Below, piece by piece: positions 35,003 to 38,166 of a stretch of DNA of 38,166 bases. Source of the DNA: Streptomyces apricus. GTDB lineage: Bacteria > Actinomycetota > Actinomycetes > Streptomycetales > Streptomycetaceae. Position numbers and translations under genes: made by a program. The notes under the pieces are model-generated. The model was not told where the DNA came from. It did not search any database and saw only the letters and a list, made by a program, of their open reading frames with translations. The stretch is from NCBI RefSeq assembly GCF_008369065.1, contig NZ_VDFC01000046.1:839939-878104 (forward strand), read 5' to 3'. How positions within the stretch are numbered: the stretch's first letter is position 1; every line of letters starts with the position of its first letter.

Positions 35003-36277
35003 GAAGTCGAAGACGTGCTCGCCGAGTGTCTCGGCGACCAGCTCGCTGCGCTCCATCAGCGTCAGCGACTCGCCCAGGTTCTGGGGCAGCGGCTCGATGC
35101 CCAGCGCGCGGCGCTCCGCGTCGCGCAGGGCCCAGACGTCGTCGTCGGCGCCCGGCGGCAGCTCGTAGCCCTCCTCGATGCCCTTGAGGCCCGCCGCCAG
35201 CAGGACCGCGTACGACAGGTACGGGTTCGCGCCCGAGTCGAGCGAGCGGACCTCCACCCGCGCCGAACCCGTCTTGCCCGGCTTGTACATCGGGACGCGG
35301 ACCAGGGCCGAGCGGTTGTTGTGGCCCCAGCAGATGTACGAGGGGGCCTCGCCGCCGGCGCCCGCGGTGCGCTCGGAGCCGCCCCAGATGCGCTTGTACG
35401 AGTTGACCCACTGGTTGGTGATCGCGGCGATCTCCGCCGAGTGCTTCAGCAGGCCCGCGATGAAGGAGCGGCCGACCTTGGAGAGCTGGTACTCGGCGCC
35501 CGACTCGTAGAACGCGTTGCGGTCGCCCTCGAAGAGCGAGAGGTGCGTGTGCATCCCCGAACCGGGGTGCTCGCTGAACGGCTTGGGCATGAACGTCGCC
35601 TGGACGCCCTGCTCCAGCGCCACCTGCTTCATGACCAGCCGGAACGTCATGATGTTGTCGGCCGTGGAGAGCGCGTCCGCGTACCGCAGGTCGATCTCCT
35701 GCTGGCCCGGCGCGCCCTCGTGGTGGGAGAACTCGACCGAGATGCCCATCGACTCCAGCATGGTGATCGCCTGGCGGCGGAAGTCCATGCCGACGTTGTG
35801 CGGGGTGTGGTCGAAGTAGCCGGAGTTGTCGGCCGGGGTCGGCCGTGAGCCGTCCGTCGGCTTGTCCTTCAGCAGGAAGAACTCGATCTCCGGGTGCGTG
35901 TAGAAGGTGAAGCCCAGGTCGGAGGCCTTGGCCAGGGACCGCTTCAACACGTACCGCGGGTCCGCGAAGGACGGCGAGCCGTCCGGCATCAGGATGTCGC
36001 AGAACATCCGGGCGGTGCCGGGGGCCTCGGCGCGCCACGGCAGGACCTGGAAGGTCGACGGGTCCGGCTTGGCGATCATGTCGGACTCGTAGACGCGGGC
36101 GAAGCCCTCGATGGCCGATCCGTCGAAGCCGATGCCCTCGTCGAAGGCCTGTTCCAGCTCCGCCGGGGCCACGGCCACGGATTTGAGGAAGCCCAGCACG
36201 TCCGTGAACCACAAGCGTACGAAACGGATGTCGCGCTCCTCCAACGTACGGAGCACGAACTCCTGCTGCTTGTCCAT
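34916..36277 (-). CDS. glnA2: Glutamine synthetase-like protein GlnA2
   Basis: A 453-residue cytoplasmic GS-I fold ligase. Visible motifs include GFDGSAIEGFARVYESDMIA, the ATP/metal region HPEIEFFLLKD, and HHEGAPGQQEIDLRY. Further on are FMPKPFSEHPGSGMHTHLSL, NSYKRIWGG and VEVRSLDSGANPYL. The C-terminal adenylylation loop of classical GlnA (NLYDLP-like, with Tyr) is replaced by a segment without Tyr (ADDDVWALRDAERRALGIEP), so GlnE should not modify it. Published work on Streptomyces GlnA2/GlnA3 gives them a gamma-glutamylpolyamine synthetase role in polyamine use. The ATG at 36277 has GGAAG close upstream; the frame runs open to 36433 without a better start. Its 3' end is the island integration site. 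Confidence 0.93.
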   Translation of the reverse strand: MDKQQEFVLRTLEERDIRFVRLWFTDVLGFLKSVAVAPAELEQAFDEGIGFDGSAIEGFARVYESDMIAKPDPSTFQVLPWRAEAPGTARMFCDILMPDGSPSFADPRYVLKRSLAKASDLGFTFYTHPEIEFFLLKDKPTDGSRPTPADNSGYFDHTPHNVGMDFRRQAITMLESMGISVEFSHHEGAPGQQEIDLRYADALSTADNIMTFRLVMKQVALEQGVQATFMPKPFSEHPGSGMHTHLSLFEGDRNAFYESGAEYQLSKVGRSFIAGLLKHSAEIAAITNQWVNSYKRIWGGSERTAGAGGEAPSYICWGHNNRSALVRVPMYKPGKTGSARVEVRSLDSGANPYLSYAVLLAAGLKGIEEGYELPPGADDDVWALRDAERRALGIEPLPQNLGESLTLMERSELVAETLGEHVFDFFLRNKRQEWEEYRSEVTAFELRKNLPVL

Positions 36278-36596
36278 CTTCCGCTTCCACCCAATCTTGC
36301 TGGTCAGGCCGCCTGCTCCCGTCCCAGGGAGGCGGTCGGGCACCTGCGCATCACACCACAACAGCATTTCATGCGCGTTGCGGGCCCCGTCCGTCCGGCC
36401 GACCTCCGCCCGAACGCCGCACGTACGGCACATGTACTGCCACGACTGCTGCCATGACTACTGCCACGACGCCCATCTTGCCCGCTGGGCGCCGCGCAGG
36501 AAACGGCCGACCGCCGCCGTCTCCCCCTCCGTGTCCCCTACCGGATGCCAGCCGTCTCCCTCGCCGGATCCCTCTCACCCTTCCCGCACTCCCTAT
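36278..36596. other. Divergent intergenic region glnA2-hmp
   Basis: No gene is visible. It contains a tandem triplicate of a 12-mer at 36436-36471 (ACTGCCACGACT, GCTGCCATGACT, ACTGCCACGACG) and must hold the glnA2 promoter on the minus strand. The rest is ordinary C-rich spacer. Confidence 0.5.
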
Positions 36597-36619
36597 AAGT
36601 TGCATCTCAGATGCAAGTT
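36597..36619. promoter_or_regulatory. NsrR operator of hmp
   Basis: A 23-bp near-perfect palindrome: arms AAGTTGCATCT and AGATGCAAGTT around a central C, one mismatched pair. It contains the GCATCT/AGATGC core with AA and TT at the ends described for S. coelicolor NsrR. It overlaps the -35 region, which fits repression. Confidence 0.8.
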
Positions 36620-36620
36620 T

Positions 36621-36626
36621 TAATAC
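36621..36626 (+). promoter_or_regulatory. hmp -10 box
   Basis: TAATAC directly after the NsrR operator; a -35-like AGTTGC lies 17 bp upstream inside the operator. The start codon follows at 36656, with GAGGAG in between. Confidence 0.6.
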
Positions 36627-36655
36627 GGTGCCGTCAGCCGAGCCGAGGAGCCCCG

Positions 36656-37855
36656 ATGCTGTCCGAGCAGTCCGCTGCCGTCGTCCGCGCCACCCTTCCC
36701 GCCGTCGGCGGGGCCCTGCCGGAGATAAGCGACCGCTTCTACGCGGGCCTCTTCGCGGCCCGTCCCGAGTTGCTGCGCGACCTCTTCAACCGGGGCAACC
36801 AGTCCTCCGGCACCCAGCGCCAGGCCCTGGCCGGCGCCTTCGCCGCCTTCGCGGCCCAGCTCGTCGAGCGGCCGGACGTACGCCCCGACGCGATGCTCCA
36901 TCGCATCGCGCACAAGCACGCCTCCCTGGGCATCGCCCCCGAGCAGTACCCGGTCGTCCACGAGCACCTCTTCGCGGCCCTCGCCGACGTGCTCGGCGAG
37001 GCGGTCACCCCGCAGGTGGCCGCCGCCTGGACGGAGGTCTACTGGCTGATGGCGAACGCGCTCGTCGCCGTCGAGAAGCGGCTGTACGCGGCGACGGAGG
37101 CGAGCGGTACGGGCGGCTGGCGCACCTGGGAGGTCGTCGAGCGCGTCGCGGAGACCGCCGACGTGGCGACCTTCCTCCTCCGCCCCGCCGACGGCGCCCC
37201 CGCGCCCGCCTTCCGGGCCGGCCAGTACGTCTCCGTACGCGTCGAACTGCCGGACGGCGCACGCCAGGCGCGCCAGTACAGCATCGTCGGCGCCCCCGAT
37301 CCGTCCGTACGCCGGATCGGGGTGAAGCGGGTGCACGGCGGCGGGACCCCCGACGGGGAGGTCTCCAACCACCTCCACGCGCGCGTGCAGGTCGGCAGCA
37401 CGCTCGAACTGTCCGCCCCGTACGGCGATCTCGTGCTCGACGCCGGGGACCGGACCCCGCTGCTGCTCGCCTCCGCGGGCATCGGCGTGACGCCGATGAT
37501 CGCCATGCTGGAGCAGCTCGTGGCGAGCGGGCACGGCGCCCCGGTGACCGTGGTGCACGCCGACCGCTCCCCCGCGGAGCACGCACTGCGGGCGGAGCAC
37601 GAGGCGTACGCGGCCAAGCTGGAGGACGCGGTGGCGCACTTCTGGTACGAGCGGCCGCAGCCGGGCCACCCGGCCGACCGCACCGGCCTGGTCGACCTCT
37701 CCGGAGTGCCGCTGGCGCCGGGCACGCGCGCGTACCTGTGCGGACCCCTCCCCTTCATGCGGGCGGTCCGCGCCCAGCTCCTGGAGAAGGGCCTCGCCCC
37801 CGCCGACATCCACTACGAGGTCTTCGGCCCCGACCTCTGGCTCGCCGCCCCGTAA
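36656..37855 (+). CDS. hmp: Flavohaemoglobin (nitric oxide dioxygenase)
   Basis: A 399-residue cytoplasmic enzyme converting NO and O2 to nitrate with NAD(P)H. The globin domain (1-135) has the distal Tyr29 (RFYAGLF), Gln54 and the proximal His88 (HKHASL). The reductase part has the FAD motif RQYSIV, and the NAD(P) motifs GIGVTPM and CGPLPFM; the C-terminus YEVFGPD is typical. Length matches the family. The ATG has GAGGAG at 5-nt spacing; an upstream in-frame start at 36611 falls inside the operator and is rejected. The NsrR operator overlaps its promoter and nsrR is the convergent neighbour, so expression should rise under nitrosative stress. Confidence 0.95.
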   Translation: MLSEQSAAVVRATLPAVGGALPEISDRFYAGLFAARPELLRDLFNRGNQSSGTQRQALAGAFAAFAAQLVERPDVRPDAMLHRIAHKHASLGIAPEQYPVVHEHLFAALADVLGEAVTPQVAAAWTEVYWLMANALVAVEKRLYAATEASGTGGWRTWEVVERVAETADVATFLLRPADGAPAPAFRAGQYVSVRVELPDGARQARQYSIVGAPDPSVRRIGVKRVHGGGTPDGEVSNHLHARVQVGSTLELSAPYGDLVLDAGDRTPLLLASAGIGVTPMIAMLEQLVASGHGAPVTVVHADRSPAEHALRAEHEAYAAKLEDAVAHFWYERPQPGHPADRTGLVDLSGVPLAPGTRAYLCGPLPFMRAVRAQLLEKGLAPADIHYEVFGPDLWLAAP

Positions 37856-37861
37856 GGGGCG
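37846..37861. terminator. Terminator hairpin at the hmp stop
   Basis: CGCCCC-gtaa-GGGGCG spans the hmp stop codon. The following GGGGCGCGGGGAGCTG is another member of the dispersed repeat found at 9311 and 12620. It lies between convergent hmp and nsrR. Confidence 0.5.
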
Positions 37862-37923
37862 CGGGGAGCTGCGCGGCCCGCCCCCACCCCGGCTCGCAGA
37901 CGGAACACAGCCCCGGCGGAGCC

Positions 37924-38166
37924 CTACCTCATCGTGATGCCCAGCAGCAGCGCCCCCGTCGGGGCGGCGACCATGTCCTCCCCCGTCAGCGGACCCAGCG
38001 AGGCGTAGAACGCCTCCTGGGCCCGCCGCAAGGCGCCCCGCAGCCGGCACCCCGAGCTCAGCGGGCAGGGCGCGGCCCCGTCGCAGTCGACGACGTCACC
38101 CTCCCCCTCGAAGGACCGCACGACCGCGCCGACCGAGGCCGTCCGCCCCGCCTCGGTGAGCGTGAG
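37924..38166 (-). CDS. nsrR: Rrf2-family NO-sensing repressor NsrR (C-terminal part)
   Basis: The last 80 residues of a gene that continues beyond the window. The frame is open to the right edge (LTLTEAGRTASVGAVVRSFE). The three cysteines in DCDGAAPCPLSSGCR have the C-x5-C-x5-C spacing that ligates the [4Fe-4S] cluster in Streptomyces NsrR; NO destroys the cluster and releases DNA. The Rrf2 winged helix must lie outside. The C-terminal tail LLLGITMR ends at TAG 37924. The consensus operator before hmp and the convergent position support the assignment. I am confident of the family and fairly confident of NsrR. Confidence 0.92.
   Translation of the reverse strand, partial: LTLTEAGRTASVGAVVRSFEGEGDVVDCDGAAPCPLSSGCRLRGALRRAQEAFYASLGPLTGEDMVAAPTGALLLGITMR

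Noticed and set aside
36611..36656. Upstream start for flavohaemoglobin
   Set aside because: It would start inside the NsrR operator and before the -10 box; the ATG at 36656 has a strong ribosome site.

Overview
The window is high-GC actinobacterial chromosome, almost certainly Streptomyces. The evidence is GC-rich codon usage with strong GGAGG-type ribosome sites, several likely leaderless genes, a malR-malEFG maltose locus with no local ATPase gene, glnE and glnA2 close together, and an NsrR-type [4Fe-4S] repressor next to a flavohaemoglobin gene. From memory the gene order resembles the S. coelicolor malR/malEFG to glnA2 region. No database search was possible, so that comparison is recall only.

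Positions 1-3.8 kb hold the 3' end of an unrecognised gene, a TetR regulator, a tautomerase and a receiver-GAF-PP2C (SpoIIE-type) phosphatase. Positions 3.8-17.5 kb form a starch/maltodextrin unit. It contains a giant secreted amylase-pullulanase, a secreted alpha-amylase and an intracellular alpha-glucosidase. It also contains the ABC importer genes malE, malF and malG, and the divergent LacI-type repressor malR. CTTGC/GCAAG operator-like motifs lie before the amylase, pullulanase and malE/malR genes. In outline, the secreted enzymes cut starch to maltodextrins, MalEFG import them, the alpha-glucosidase hydrolyses them, and MalR represses the set.

Positions 17.6-29.7 kb are ordinary chromosome: a PAP2 membrane protein, a GntR regulator, a PEBP protein, an SCO6745-like protein, glnE (glutamine synthetase adenylyltransferase) and a VOC protein. 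They are followed by an NlpC/P60 hydrolase with a coupled partner, an ArsR regulator with a coupled small ORF, an APH(3'')-like kinase and a lipoprotein.

Positions 30.1-35.0 kb are the most unusual part. An approximately 4.8 kb accessory island is bounded by two direct copies of the last 28 codons plus stop of glnA2. The copies differ at 6 of 87 bases and every difference is synonymous. The island carries an A/T-rich PIN-like nuclease gene with a TTA codon and a decayed XRE regulator. It also carries a dead IS5-like element with a small passenger gene, and an IS630-like remnant bracketing an Imm51-type immunity gene. The natural reading is an element that integrated into the 3' end of glnA2 and rebuilt the gene, then lost its integrase. 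The arrangement also separated glnA2 from a small gene whose ribosome site overlaps the old glnA2 stop codon.

Positions 35-38.2 kb hold intact glnA2, then flavohaemoglobin hmp with a near-perfect NsrR operator, and convergent nsrR, which runs off the window end.
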